A DNA stretch of 21,092 bases from a virus. The DNA lies in the IMG/VR virus record IMGVR_UViG_3300027659_000258, positions 1 through 21,092 of that record; one strand, written 5' to 3'. The notes beneath the pieces are model-generated. The model worked only from the letters and a program-made list of their open reading frames with translations, did not search any database and had not been told where the DNA came from. Position 1 is the stretch's first letter. Every line of letters starts with the position of its first letter. Shown piece by piece: positions 6,155 to 14,279 of the stretch. The position numbers and the translations under genes were made by a program.

Positions 6155-7446
6155 TTCAATTCCTCCATTGCGATATCTGACAAGGCACGCTTGTCGTGTA
6201 GCGCTGCCCAAATCTTCTCATCTACTGTTTTATTAGAAATCATTACGTAGCACCACACGTCATGCCGCTGGCCGCTACGATGCAGACGCCCGATTGTTTG
6301 TTCATACAGTTCGAGCGACCAGGGCAGGGACAAGAAGACGATTCGACTGCCGCCGTGCTGTAGGTTGAGCCCGTGGCCGGCTGACTTGGGGTGGACCAAA
6401 AGAAGTTCGACGCTTCCAGCATTCCATCGTTCAATAGCGCGGTCGTCGTCAAGGGTAACGGCTCTTGGGTATCTGCGTTTGAGTTCGGCCAACTCTTCTT
6501 TGTACGTGTACGCCACCAAAGTATTGGCATGTTGGTTTTCCTCCAGTAGTTCATCAAGCCGCTCAAATTTAGATGTGTCAAACCATACGGGTTTATCCGC
6601 ATATACAAAACCCGACGCCATTTGTTGCAGCTTGGCCGTCACGACGCCGGCGTTAACTGCAATCGCGCGGTCGTTGGGGAACTGCGCGACAAACTCAGTC
6701 TTCATGTCGTCATAGGGTTTACGATTAGTCAGGTTGCCGCGCACTTCAACTGTGTGCAGGGCCGGCAGTTTGTCTTTGTATTCGCCTGGCTCCAATACAA
6801 ACGTCGCCGGCTTGATACGCTCCATAACCAAAGCCAAGGCGCCAGGGCGCGGCTGCCAATCGTTGTACTCGCGGTTGATTAACGCAAAGTACTGCTGCAT
6901 GAACGCGCCCTTGGCACGGCCAAGCAGATTCTGGTCGACGATCTTGCACTGGCCAAAGACGTCCTCTAAGCCGTTGCTAGTAAAACTGCCGGTAAGCCCC
7001 CAGCGGATCACCATGGGCTCGATGACTTTGTTGAGCGCCTTAAACCGCGCGCCTGATGGATTCTTTAGCCGTGTAAGTTCATCAAACACAATGGCGTCAA
7101 AATCAAGTTCTTGTTCAGCCAGCCACTGCAGGTTGTCGTAGTTAGTCACGACAATGCGCGCGCTAGACGCTAGCGCTGCTAGACGTTCTTTGGGTGAGCC
7201 TACGGCCACAGCGATTTCATGGAACGGCGCCCATTTAGGCTGCTCCACAGGCCACACGTCAGTGCAAACGCGTTTAGGCGCCAGCACTAGAAAGCGCCCG
7301 ACCTCTTCATTAAAAAGCATGTCTTGCATAGCCGTTAGGGTGATGGCAGTTTTGCCAGCCCCTACCGGCGCCAAGATCATGGCGCGGTCGCGCTCATACA
7401 GAAAGTCAGCCGCCTCAATTTGATACGGCCTCAATGATCCAACCAT
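6151..7446 (-). CDS. SNF2-type superfamily 2 helicase/ATPase
   Basis: 431 residues. Motif I is APVGAGKT (26-33, Lys32). Motif II is DELT (122-125) with the SNF2-like continuation RLKNPSGARF. Motif III-like GLTGSFTSN follows, then a C-terminal RecA-like domain with GHGLNLQHG and motif VI QTIGRLHRSGQ (383-393) carrying the arginine fingers. Short SNF2-like ATPases of this kind are common in phage replication or recombination modules and are thought to translocate on DNA. AAGGAG lies 7 nt before ATG 7446. The gene overlaps the end of the VRR-NUC gene by 32 nt. The two probably work on the same DNA substrates, such as branched or host DNA, which is inferred from their pairing. Confidence 0.9.
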   Translation of the reverse strand: MVGSLRPYQIEAADFLYERDRAMILAPVGAGKTAITLTAMQDMLFNEEVGRFLVLAPKRVCTDVWPVEQPKWAPFHEIAVAVGSPKERLAALASSARIVVTNYDNLQWLAEQELDFDAIVFDELTRLKNPSGARFKALNKVIEPMVIRWGLTGSFTSNGLEDVFGQCKIVDQNLLGRAKGAFMQQYFALINREYNDWQPRPGALALVMERIKPATFVLEPGEYKDKLPALHTVEVRGNLTNRKPYDDMKTEFVAQFPNDRAIAVNAGVVTAKLQQMASGFVYADKPVWFDTSKFERLDELLEENQHANTLVAYTYKEELAELKRRYPRAVTLDDDRAIERWNAGSVELLLVHPKSAGHGLNLQHGGSRIVFLSLPWSLELYEQTIGRLHRSGQRHDVWCYVMISNKTVDEKIWAALHDKRALSDIAMEELK

Positions 7447-7696
7447 CTATTTGCTCCTTGCTCCATAAACATGCATACCTCTGATTCATTAGCGCCATGT
7501 CTGACGCGAATATTTTTTGCAGTTCTGACAAACGCCCATCAGGCGCCTTCAGTTCGATAAACCAAGTCTGGCCATTTGGCAAACAAACTACTCTATCGGC
7601 AACGCCCCTGTGCGCCGGACTAGTAAATTTGTACGCCCTACCGCCAAGGTCCTTGACGCGTTGCACTAAATATTTTTCGATTATTTTTTCTTTCAT
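7415..7696 (-). CDS. VRR-NUC domain nuclease
   Basis: 93 residues, the length of stand-alone VRR-NUC proteins. Family residues are visible: GVAD with Asp34, then Glu48-Leu-Lys50 (IELKAPDGRLSELQ) with Gln60 following, the PD-(D/E)XK core of the fold. An N-terminal helix carries Gln12. Stand-alone viral VRR-NUC proteins are described as structure-specific endonucleases acting on four-way junctions. ATG at 7696 has no evident Shine-Dalgarno. A possible -10 (AATAAT, 7719-7714) would place the transcript start about 10 nt before the ATG, so the message may be nearly leaderless. It is the first gene of the leftward operon and overlaps the helicase gene. Confidence 0.88.
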   Translation of the reverse strand: MKEKIIEKYLVQRVKDLGGRAYKFTSPAHRGVADRVVCLPNGQTWFIELKAPDGRLSELQKIFASDMALMNQRYACLWSKEQIDGWIIEAVSN

Positions 7697-7706
7697 GTCA
7701 AAAAGT

Positions 7707-7736
7707 TTAACACATTATTATTTTTTGTGCTATAGT
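7707..7736 (+). promoter_or_regulatory. Sigma70-type promoter for the replication module
   Basis: -35 TTAACA (7707-7712), 18-nt spacer, extended -10 TGC TATAGT (7728-7736). Each hexamer differs from consensus at one position. The predicted start near 7743 gives a leader of about 25 nt with AAAGGAG at 7753-7759. It lies in the divergent gap between the two operons. Confidence 0.68.
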
Positions 7737-7767
7737 TCAGTCTCAATCAATTAAAGGAGAGTTCAAT

Positions 7768-7965
7768 ATGAAAGATATTCCAGCATTTCCACAACCTATA
7801 AACCCAAGAGAGCAAGGGCGTGGCATGTCATTGCGTGATTACTTTGCGGCTAAGGCTATGCAAGGTTTATTAGCTTCTGAGGTTAACGCAGGGTTAAAAG
7901 CATTTGCAAAACAATCGTACGTAATGGCAGACGCAATGATGGAGGCTCGCAATGCAGCACAGTAA
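7768..7965 (+). CDS. 65-residue conserved-type phage protein
   Basis: ATG 7768 is preceded by AAAGGAG (7753-7759) with 8-nt spacing. The core GMSLRDYFAAKAMQGLL is a pattern I recognise from many short phage proteins of unknown function, usually near replication or recombination genes. It is soluble, helical and Met/Ala-rich. It is the first gene of the rightward replication operon, and its 3' end overlaps the DUF2800 gene by 14 nt and carries that gene's Shine-Dalgarno. I do not assign a function. Confidence 0.75.
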   Translation: MKDIPAFPQPINPREQGRGMSLRDYFAAKAMQGLLASEVNAGLKAFAKQSYVMADAMMEARNAAQ

Positions 7966-9073
7966 TATTGTTGGCGGTTCAACCGCAAAGCGTGTGATCA
8001 ACTGCCCAGGCTCAGTCGCCTTGGTGCAAAAGATGCCCCCACAACTCAGTAACAAATACGCAGACGAAGGCACGCTGTTGCACAACGTCATTGCTGAGAT
8101 CGTGATGAGCGATAGAACGCCTGAGAGTTTTCTTGGTACTAAATATGAAGACCAAGTTCTCACGCAAGAATTGATCGACAACAAACTCAAAGTCGCGCTG
8201 GCCGCGCTTGATGAGATCGACCCAAACAAGGAGATGCAAATTGAAGCTGAGACTCGCGTTGGCTTTGGTGATCTCTTGCCTGGCGTATTCGGTAGCACTG
8301 ATCTTATCGGACGTATTGGTAATCGCGCTGTGGTATTGGATTGGAAGTTTGGTGATGGCGTTGCTGTGGAAGTGGAAGAAAACCCACAGTTAATGTTCTA
8401 CGCTGCAGCCGCTATGCGTACTGAGGAATCTAAGTGGGCATTTGATGGTGCCACAGAGATCGAATGCATCATCGTGCAGCCGCCTGCAGTTAAGCGCTGG
8501 GTAACTACACCCAAACGCATCGCAGAATTTGAGGCGCAATTAGTGCGTGCGGTTAAACAAGCTGAACAGCCTAGTGCAATTCTACGTACGGGTGACCACT
8601 GCCGTTGGTGTACCGCCAAACCTATCTGCCCTCAGATGACCGGTGCTGCTGAACGCGCGTTAAAGACGACGCTTAATTCGCTCAACCCTGAGTTGATCGC
8701 GTCTTATCTAGTGCAGGCCGACATGCTAGATGACTGGATTAAAGAGTTAAGAAATATGGCGCATGTGATGCTAGATAATAGCGTCCCTGTGCCAGGGTAT
8801 AAACTGGTGCAAAAGCGCGCCACACGTCAATGGGTGGATGATAAAAAAGCTGCCGACGCATTGATTGAAATGGGCCTTGAAGCCTACAAAGAACCAGAGG
8901 TCCTATCGCCTGCACAGGCTGAGAAGGAACTCAAAAAGCGCAAGTTGGCATTGCCTGACGATCTTGTCGTGGCAGTGTCATCAGGCACAACGCTTGCCCC
9001 GGAGAGTGATCCCCGGCCAGCAGTGTTGCAAATCGGGAAGCAGTTAACTGCAGCCCTTTCTAAAATCAACTAA
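7952..9073 (+). CDS. DUF2800 family, Cas4/RecB-like nuclease
   Basis: 373 residues. The PD-(D/E)XK core is visible: an EGTLLH motif (Glu39-His44), Asp117 in FGSTDLIG, and Asp130-Trp-Lys132 in VLDWKFG, followed by NPQLMFYA. A Cas4-like iron-sulfur set is formed by Cys18 near the N-terminus and Cys217, Cys220, Cys226 (HCRWCTAKPIC). The family is common in phage replication operons next to a polymerase and is thought to act in end resection or recombination. GGAGG (7941-7945) is 6 nt before ATG 7952. The gene is followed after 10 nt by the probable ssDNA-binding-type gene. Confidence 0.88.
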   Translation: MQHSNIVGGSTAKRVINCPGSVALVQKMPPQLSNKYADEGTLLHNVIAEIVMSDRTPESFLGTKYEDQVLTQELIDNKLKVALAALDEIDPNKEMQIEAETRVGFGDLLPGVFGSTDLIGRIGNRAVVLDWKFGDGVAVEVEENPQLMFYAAAAMRTEESKWAFDGATEIECIIVQPPAVKRWVTTPKRIAEFEAQLVRAVKQAEQPSAILRTGDHCRWCTAKPICPQMTGAAERALKTTLNSLNPELIASYLVQADMLDDWIKELRNMAHVMLDNSVPVPGYKLVQKRATRQWVDDKKAADALIEMGLEAYKEPEVLSPAQAEKELKKRKLALPDDLVVAVSSGTTLAPESDPRPAVLQIGKQLTAALSKIN

Positions 9074-9083
9074 GGACTTAAAA

Positions 9084-9716
9084 ATGAGTTTAGTAACCTT
9101 CTCTAAAGCAAATCTCCCCGCAGTCAGTTCGTTGGCAACGTCGTTGCGAACAATCCAATCCGAAGTAGGCGCAGCCGGCGTTGTCATCTTAAAGATGGAC
9201 AAGACCGGTCACTGGGTATTCGGCGCGGATCAAACCGAAGTCGAAGACGACTCTCTGTGGGCCATCAATCCTTTCTCTTTTGTCCACGGCTTTATCGCCT
9301 GGGGCGACGGCGAAGTGCTTGGTGAGAAGATGGCCAGCGTAAGCCAGCCATTACCTGTATTGGATGAGGCCCCACCTCAAGCCAAGAAAGGTTGGGAGTC
9401 ACAAGTTGGCATGTCTTTGAAATGCATATCTGGTGACGACAAAGGAATGGAAGCGCGCTACACCACTACTTCGGTAGGCGGTAAGCGCTCAGTTCAAACG
9501 CTCGCAGTGGCATTGGCTGATCAGGTTGAAAAAGACCAGAACAAACCAGTGGCAGTTGTGCGTTTGAAGAAAGACCATTACGCGCATAAGTCCTATGGCA
9601 AAATCTACACGCCTGTGTTTGAGATTGTCGAATGGATTTCTATGGATGCAGATGCCACCGACGTAAAAGTCGAGGAAGAAGCGGAGCAACCTAAGCGTCG
9701 TCGTCGGGCTACCTGA
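9084..9716 (+). CDS. Uncharacterised replication-module protein, possible ssDNA-binding protein
   Basis: 210 residues, preceded by AAGGA. It has a conserved-looking core (VILKMDKTGHWVFGAD, WAINPFSFVHGFIAWGDGEVLG, SVGGKRSVQTLAVAL, HKSYGKIYTPVFEIVEWISM). The C-terminus is an acidic stretch (EVEEEAEQ) followed by a basic patch (PKRRRRAT). Its place between the Cas4-like nuclease and the DNA polymerase, together with the mixed beta-rich core, suggests a single-stranded DNA-binding or recombination-mediator role. That is inferred from context, since no OB-fold signature can be read directly. The stop overlaps the polymerase ATG by one base, so translation is coupled. Confidence 0.72.
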   Translation: MSLVTFSKANLPAVSSLATSLRTIQSEVGAAGVVILKMDKTGHWVFGADQTEVEDDSLWAINPFSFVHGFIAWGDGEVLGEKMASVSQPLPVLDEAPPQAKKGWESQVGMSLKCISGDDKGMEARYTTTSVGGKRSVQTLAVALADQVEKDQNKPVAVVRLKKDHYAHKSYGKIYTPVFEIVEWISMDADATDVKVEEEAEQPKRRRRAT

Positions 9717-11659
9717 TGACTCTTTGGGTTGATTTCGAGACCCGTAGCGCCTGCGACCTAAAAGCCGCAGGCGTTTACAACTACGCACAAGACGCGAGCA
9801 CCGATGTGCTTTGTATGTCTTATGCTTTTGATGATAGCGACGTGCAAACTTGGCTGCCAGATCAGCCATTTCCTGCCGCCGTAGCCCAGCACACCGGTTT
9901 GATCTGCGCCCACAACGCCGCGTTTGAGCGCCTGATCTTTTGGTACGTGCTACAAATGAATTTCAAGCTGGAGCAGTTCTACTGCACAGCAGCACAGGCC
10001 CGCGCCAATTGCGCGCCTGGCTCACTAGAAGACGTTGGCCGCTTTGCTGGCGCGTCTATGAAGAAGGATCATCGCGGCGCGCAGTTGATCCGCTTGCTGT
10101 CTATCCCGCAGGCCAATGGTTTATTCAGGCAAGACGCTACGCTTATGGCTGAGATGATCTCCTATTGTGAGCAAGACGTGCGCGCCATGCGTGCGGTCAG
10201 TCTAGGTATGCGGCCACTGAGCGAAGATGAGTTAGCCGACTATCACGTCAACGAACGTATTAACGATCGCGGCGTCATGGTGGATGTGCCGCTGTGCCAA
10301 GCTGCGGTCAAATTCGCCAGCGATGAAATGATCGAGATTGAGCAGATCGTGGCCGAAGTAACCGAAGGCGCGATCACTAGCGTGCGCTCTCCTAAGATGC
10401 GTCAATGGGTAATTGATCGTGTAGGCCCGCAGGCGCTAAAGCTGATGGAGTCGCATAAAGACGGCGAGAAAAAATATTCTATTGACAAAACAGTGCGGGC
10501 TAATTTGCTTGCGTTGGCAGAGGAGAACGATGATGAGATACCGCCCGCTGTTGCCGAGGTTATACAGTGCGCCGATGACCTATGGGCGTCGTCGGTTGCT
10601 AAGTTCAGCCGCCTTGCAGCGCTTGCAGATGAAGAAGACGCCCGCGTACGTGGTGCCTTCGTTTTCGCCGGTGGGTCAGCTACTGGCAGAGCGTCAAGCT
10701 ATGGAGCCCAAGTTCATAACTTCGCCCGTAAGTGCGCTGCCGAGCCCGACGCAGTCCGTAATGCAATGGTCAGAGGCCACACAATTGTCCCCAAGTACGG
10801 CGAACGCGTCACCGATGTTCTCAAAGGAATGCTCCGACCAGCACTCATACCCGCCTCCGGGAACCATTTGGTGGTTGCCGATTGGTCGGCGATAGAAGCA
10901 AGGGTAAATCCGTGGCTGTCTAACTGCTATGCCGGCGAACGCAAACTAGAAATCTTTGCTAAGGGCGAGGACGTTTACAAGGTCAACGCGGCCGCGACGT
11001 TTGGTGTGGCAGTCGATGCGGTAGACGATCATCAGCGCCAGATCGGTAAGGTGCAAGAGTTGGCCTGCGGCTTTGCCGGCAGCATTGGCGCCTTCGCGGC
11101 CATGGGCCGTATCTATAAAGTGTATTTGCCTGAGTCGGACGCCAGGCGCATGGTGGACGCATGGCGCAGAAATAATGCTTGGTCGGTGCCTTACTGGCAA
11201 AAGCTAGAAGAATCCTACACGCGTGCCATGCGAAACAAAGGCCATGAGTTCCCCGTTGGCCGCGTAACGTACATGTTCGATGGCCAGCACCTTTGGTACA
11301 TGTTGCCTTCCGGCCGTGTGCTTTGCTACCCGTACGCAAGACTAGAACAAGACGGGATAAGTTATGCCAAGGCGGCGTGGAAGCCTGCAGTAGATGCAAA
11401 AGAATGGCCGCGTGCAAGACTTTGGAAAGGGTTAGCGTGCGAGAATATCACCCAGGCCGTAGCCAATGATTTGTTGCGTCACGCCTTGCGCCAATTGGAT
11501 GATGTAGTGCTACATGTCCACGACGAAATCGTGCTAGAAAGCGCTGATCCAGTGGAAGCCGCCGCGAGGCTAGAGAAGGTAATGTGTACGCCGCCTGCCT
11601 GGGCCAAGGGTTTGCCCCTTGCTGCCGGTGTGTCGGTTATGACAAGATATGGAAAGTAA
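9716..11659 (+). CDS. polA: Family A DNA polymerase with 3'-5' exonuclease domain
   Basis: 647 residues. The N-terminal DnaQ-like exonuclease starts at once with Asp6-Phe-Glu8 (VDFETRS), followed by HNAAFE and a later YCEQDVRA. Polymerase motifs: A, Asp389-WSAIEA with Glu394; B, Arg441-QIG-Lys445-VQELACGF; C, HVHDE with His602, Asp603, Glu604. In motif B the residue at the position of E. coli Pol I Phe762 is Leu449, and the Tyr766 position is Phe453. This enzyme replicates the phage genome. There is no 5'-3' exonuclease domain. It has no Shine-Dalgarno and starts by a TGATG overlap. A strong hairpin terminator follows directly. Confidence 0.95.
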   Translation: MTLWVDFETRSACDLKAAGVYNYAQDASTDVLCMSYAFDDSDVQTWLPDQPFPAAVAQHTGLICAHNAAFERLIFWYVLQMNFKLEQFYCTAAQARANCAPGSLEDVGRFAGASMKKDHRGAQLIRLLSIPQANGLFRQDATLMAEMISYCEQDVRAMRAVSLGMRPLSEDELADYHVNERINDRGVMVDVPLCQAAVKFASDEMIEIEQIVAEVTEGAITSVRSPKMRQWVIDRVGPQALKLMESHKDGEKKYSIDKTVRANLLALAEENDDEIPPAVAEVIQCADDLWASSVAKFSRLAALADEEDARVRGAFVFAGGSATGRASSYGAQVHNFARKCAAEPDAVRNAMVRGHTIVPKYGERVTDVLKGMLRPALIPASGNHLVVADWSAIEARVNPWLSNCYAGERKLEIFAKGEDVYKVNAAATFGVAVDAVDDHQRQIGKVQELACGFAGSIGAFAAMGRIYKVYLPESDARRMVDAWRRNNAWSVPYWQKLEESYTRAMRNKGHEFPVGRVTYMFDGQHLWYMLPSGRVLCYPYARLEQDGISYAKAAWKPAVDAKEWPRARLWKGLACENITQAVANDLLRHALRQLDDVVLHVHDEIVLESADPVEAAARLEKVMCTPPAWAKGLPLAAGVSVMTRYGK

Positions 11660-11684
11660 AAAGCCGCCTTGCCGGGCGGCTTTT
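11659..11684 (+). terminator. Intrinsic terminator after the polymerase gene
   Basis: AAAAGCCGCC (11659-11668), loop TTGCCG, GGCGGCTTTT (11675-11684). This is a perfect GC-rich 6-bp stem flanked by complementary A and T runs, so it could work in both directions. The primase-helicase gene begins 20 nt later, suggesting either partial read-through or a separate promoter. Confidence 0.85.
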
Positions 11685-11703
11685 CTGTCAACAAGGAGAT
11701 GAC

Positions 11704-13971
11704 GTGGAGTTTTTAGATTATATCTGCAACCTAGCCCCAGAGGGCGAAACACCTTTAATAGTACGACAAAAACCACAGTTGAGAAACGGCGAAGTGCAGC
11801 TACACGCTGACGGCGCCATTGTCGCAACGTGGCCGTCGTATCTGCCGACCAAGCAAAAACCAAAAGAAGGCCAGGCGTGGTATGTGAACACTGGTAGCTT
11901 TATTGTCGACCGATTCAAAGACGGCAAAGTCAGTGCGTCCAAAGACAATATTGAGTTTGTACTTTGCCTAATGTTGGATGATATCGGGACCAAGTCCAAG
12001 GAGCCGCCACTAGCGCCGACGTGGAAGATCGAATCGTCGCCTGGTAATTTTCAGTGGGGCTACGCATTCAGTGAGCAGCCATCCAAGGCTGCGTTTGTCG
12101 CTGCGGTCGACGCAATCGCAGAGGCCGGCTACACCGACCCAGGCGCGCGCAATCCGGTTCGCAATTTTCGACTGCCCGGCTCTGTAAACCTGAAACCTAC
12201 GGCAGGCGGCTTTGTTAGCCGTTTAGTCGAATTTAATCCAGAGCGCGAGTACACGCTACAACAAATCTGCGACACTCTAGACGTCATCCCTAAACCGGAG
12301 CAAGGCGATACTTTACGCCCGATTAAGATGGCCGACGATGGCAACGACGACGTTTTACGTTGGCTATCGGATAACAGTTTGCTATTGTCAAAACCTAATG
12401 GGCTAGGCTGGGCCGGCGTCATTTGCCCTAACAGCGCGCAGCACAGCGACGGCAACCCAGAAGGTCGCTACATGCCGGCAACCCGTGCATATTGCTGCTA
12501 CCACGGCCACTGCCAAGAACTAAACTCGCACACGTTCCTAGAATGGGTGGCCGACAACGGCGGCCCTAAACATACGCCAGGGCTGCGCGAGGAACTCTTA
12601 ACCCAAGCTATGGATCAGGCGTTATCTAAACTCACGCCAACCGACATGTTCAAAGACGACGCTGCCGCGATCGTGGCTGAAACTGAACGCAAGGAACTAG
12701 GCCGCGTAGAAAAGTCTGAATGGTGGGACCGGTTTGCCTACATCCAAGAAGACGACGCCTATTTTGATATGCAGGACCGGCGCGAACTGGCGCGTGGCAC
12801 CTTCAACGCATTGTTTAGGCACATCGGTTGCAAGTCGGTCCACAACGGCCGCAAAATCGAGGCGTCTTATTCCTTTGACGAAAACCGGCAAACCAAAGGC
12901 GCCAAAGCGCTAGTTGGTATCACCTACGCCGCAGGGTCATCGGTGTTAGTTGTGCGCGATGGGCAAACCTACGGCAACCGCTGGCGAAATGCTAGGCCCA
13001 AACCTGTGCCAGGCGACGTTACCCCATGGCTGCGACACGTCGAGCGCATGGTGCCTGAAGCATTCGAGCGTGAGCACTTACTTAACGCGCTAGCTCACAA
13101 AGTCCAATTCCCTACGCACAAAATAAACCACGCGATCTTAATGGGCGGCAACCATGGATCGGGCAAGGATACATTATTCGCGCCGTTCTTTTGGGCCATC
13201 GGAGGCGAGGCCAAGCATAATTGCTCGCTAGTCAAAAACGAAGATTTAAACTCGCAGTGGGGCTACGCGCTTGAATGCGAAGTTATGGAAATAGCCGAGT
13301 TACGCCAAGCCGAAGCCAAGGACAGGCGCGCGCTAGAAAATACCCTAAAGCCAATCATCGCCGCGCCGCCTGAGCTACTGACAATCAACCGCAAGGGCTT
13401 GCATCCGTACTACGCCCTTAACCGGGTTTTTGTTGTCGCGTTTTCAAACGAACGCGTGGCAATCTCACTGCCAAGTGAAGATCGCCGGTGGTTTGTATTG
13501 TGGGCGGAGGCGTCAAAGCTAAACGAAGCGCAAGCCACGGCTTTGTGGAACTGGTACCAAAGGCAAGGCGGCTTTGCTGCAGTGTCTGATTATTTACACA
13601 AACGCGATGTAAGCGCCTGGAATCCATCGGCGCCGCCGCCAATGACCGAAGCCAAGGCCATAATGATCGAGCACGGCATGAGCACATCGGAGGCTTTTCT
13701 AGTCGATCTTATTCGCAGGCGTTCCGGTGAATTCGCGCGCGGCGTGGTCGGCGCGCCTTTTCATGGTCTATGCGACCGACTGCAGGGCCAGGCGCCAACT
13801 GGCGCCAAGATAGTGCAAGGCGCGTTACTACACGCGCTAAAAGAGGCCGGCTGGGTCGACATGGGCCGCATAAAGTCGCGCGAGCACGACAACCGAAAGC
13901 ATGTGTTTTGCGCGCCTGACATGGCCGGCATGTCAAAATCAGAACTGCGGCGCATGGTAGAGGCCGCATAA
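11704..13971 (+). CDS. Primase-helicase fusion (AEP-type primase, zinc finger, SF3/D5-type helicase)
   Basis: The frame is open from 11584, but the real start is GTG 11704 with AAGGAG (11693-11698) 5 nt upstream, after the terminator, giving 755 residues. The N-terminal part looks like an archaeo-eukaryotic-type primase, with acidic LMLDDIG (Asp92/Asp93) and RNFRLPGSVNLK (153-164). A zinc-finger region has Cys241, His247 and CCYHGHC (264-270). The helicase has Walker A GGNHGSGKDT (481-490), Walker B-like EVMEIAEL, and NRVFVVAFSNE with a downstream SEDRRW arginine finger. Such fusions prime and unwind DNA at phage forks and pair here with the family A polymerase. A terminator follows the stop. 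Confidence 0.9.
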   Translation: MEFLDYICNLAPEGETPLIVRQKPQLRNGEVQLHADGAIVATWPSYLPTKQKPKEGQAWYVNTGSFIVDRFKDGKVSASKDNIEFVLCLMLDDIGTKSKEPPLAPTWKIESSPGNFQWGYAFSEQPSKAAFVAAVDAIAEAGYTDPGARNPVRNFRLPGSVNLKPTAGGFVSRLVEFNPEREYTLQQICDTLDVIPKPEQGDTLRPIKMADDGNDDVLRWLSDNSLLLSKPNGLGWAGVICPNSAQHSDGNPEGRYMPATRAYCCYHGHCQELNSHTFLEWVADNGGPKHTPGLREELLTQAMDQALSKLTPTDMFKDDAAAIVAETERKELGRVEKSEWWDRFAYIQEDDAYFDMQDRRELARGTFNALFRHIGCKSVHNGRKIEASYSFDENRQTKGAKALVGITYAAGSSVLVVRDGQTYGNRWRNARPKPVPGDVTPWLRHVERMVPEAFEREHLLNALAHKVQFPTHKINHAILMGGNHGSGKDTLFAPFFWAIGGEAKHNCSLVKNEDLNSQWGYALECEVMEIAELRQAEAKDRRALENTLKPIIAAPPELLTINRKGLHPYYALNRVFVVAFSNERVAISLPSEDRRWFVLWAEASKLNEAQATALWNWYQRQGGFAAVSDYLHKRDVSAWNPSAPPPMTEAKAIMIEHGMSTSEAFLVDLIRRRSGEFARGVVGAPFHGLCDRLQGQAPTGAKIVQGALLHALKEAGWVDMGRIKSREHDNRKHVFCAPDMAGMSKSELRRMVEAA

Positions 13972-13972
13972 A

Positions 13973-13997
13973 AAAAAGCCCCTTCCGGGGCCTTTTT
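13973..13997. terminator. Bidirectional intrinsic terminator between convergent operons
   Basis: AAAAA GCCCC (13973-13982), loop TTCC, GGGGC C TTTTT (13987-13997). The A and T runs let it end the rightward replication transcript and the leftward cluster that arrives from 14055. Its T-run overlaps the stop codon of the last leftward gene. Confidence 0.85.
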
Positions 13998-14055
13998 ACT
14001 TTTTACGCCTGCCTAGAATCAACTGCAGGGCGTAAGCCGCTAGGGCGTACCACAT
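13996..14055 (-). CDS. 19-residue membrane microprotein
   Basis: MWYALAAYALQLILGRRKK, from ATG at 14055 to TAA at 13998-13996. It has a single hydrophobic helix and a basic end, the classic look of a very small inner-membrane peptide. GGAGG lies 7 nt upstream within the previous gene, which it overlaps by 16 nt. The terminator begins right at its end. Its size makes chance possible, but the Shine-Dalgarno, overlap and composition all agree. Confidence 0.5.
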   Translation of the reverse strand: MWYALAAYALQLILGRRKK

Positions 14056-14279
14056 AAGCCGGCCCTCCGCATGGCGTCAGCTTTGCACTGCTCGACCTGG
14101 TCATCAGTTAAGCCCTGCGCGAATTCCTCGGCCATGTCGGCGCACTGCTGCGCGGCTTTCGCATCCGGCGCCGTAAGCGCGAGCACCAGCGCGGCCGTCA
14201 CGCGCTCGCTGCTAGTACTGAGGGCAGGCGGCGCGAAGGGCCGTAACGCATCCTGCAAAATTTTAGGTATGTTATTCAT
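14040..14279 (-). CDS. 79-residue Ala-rich hypothetical protein
   Basis: ATG at 14279 (MNNIPKILQDALRPF...) is preferred over the upstream extension because GAGG lies 9 nt upstream and the start overlaps the previous stop by ATGAATAA. The product is Ala-rich and helical with Cys residues in QQCADMAEEF and EQCKADAM and a final GLCGTP. Soluble; family unknown. It is part of the leftward GC-rich cluster. Confidence 0.65.
   Translation of the reverse strand: MNNIPKILQDALRPFAPPALSTSSERVTAALVLALTAPDAKAAQQCADMAEEFAQGLTDDQVEQCKADAMRRAGLCGTP

Noticed and set aside
6365-7423. Plus-strand frames opposite the helicase gene
   Set aside because: The helicase on the minus strand has clear motifs over its full length; the opposite frames are Ser/Arg-rich shadows.
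7714-7746. Full sigma70 promoter for the leftward VRR-NUC operon
   Set aside because: A -10 (AATAAT, 7719-7714) is visible, but no -35 lies at a workable distance; kept only as a remark under the nuclease gene.
11584-11703. Long N-terminal extension of the primase-helicase frame
   Set aside because: It overlaps the end of the polymerase gene and crosses a strong terminator; GTG 11704 has AAGGAG at the right distance.
13709-13969. Minus-strand frames opposite the end of the primase-helicase
   Set aside because: Basic, Cys- and Arg-rich translations typical of GC-rich antisense; they lie upstream of the bidirectional terminator on the wrong side for the leftward cluster.
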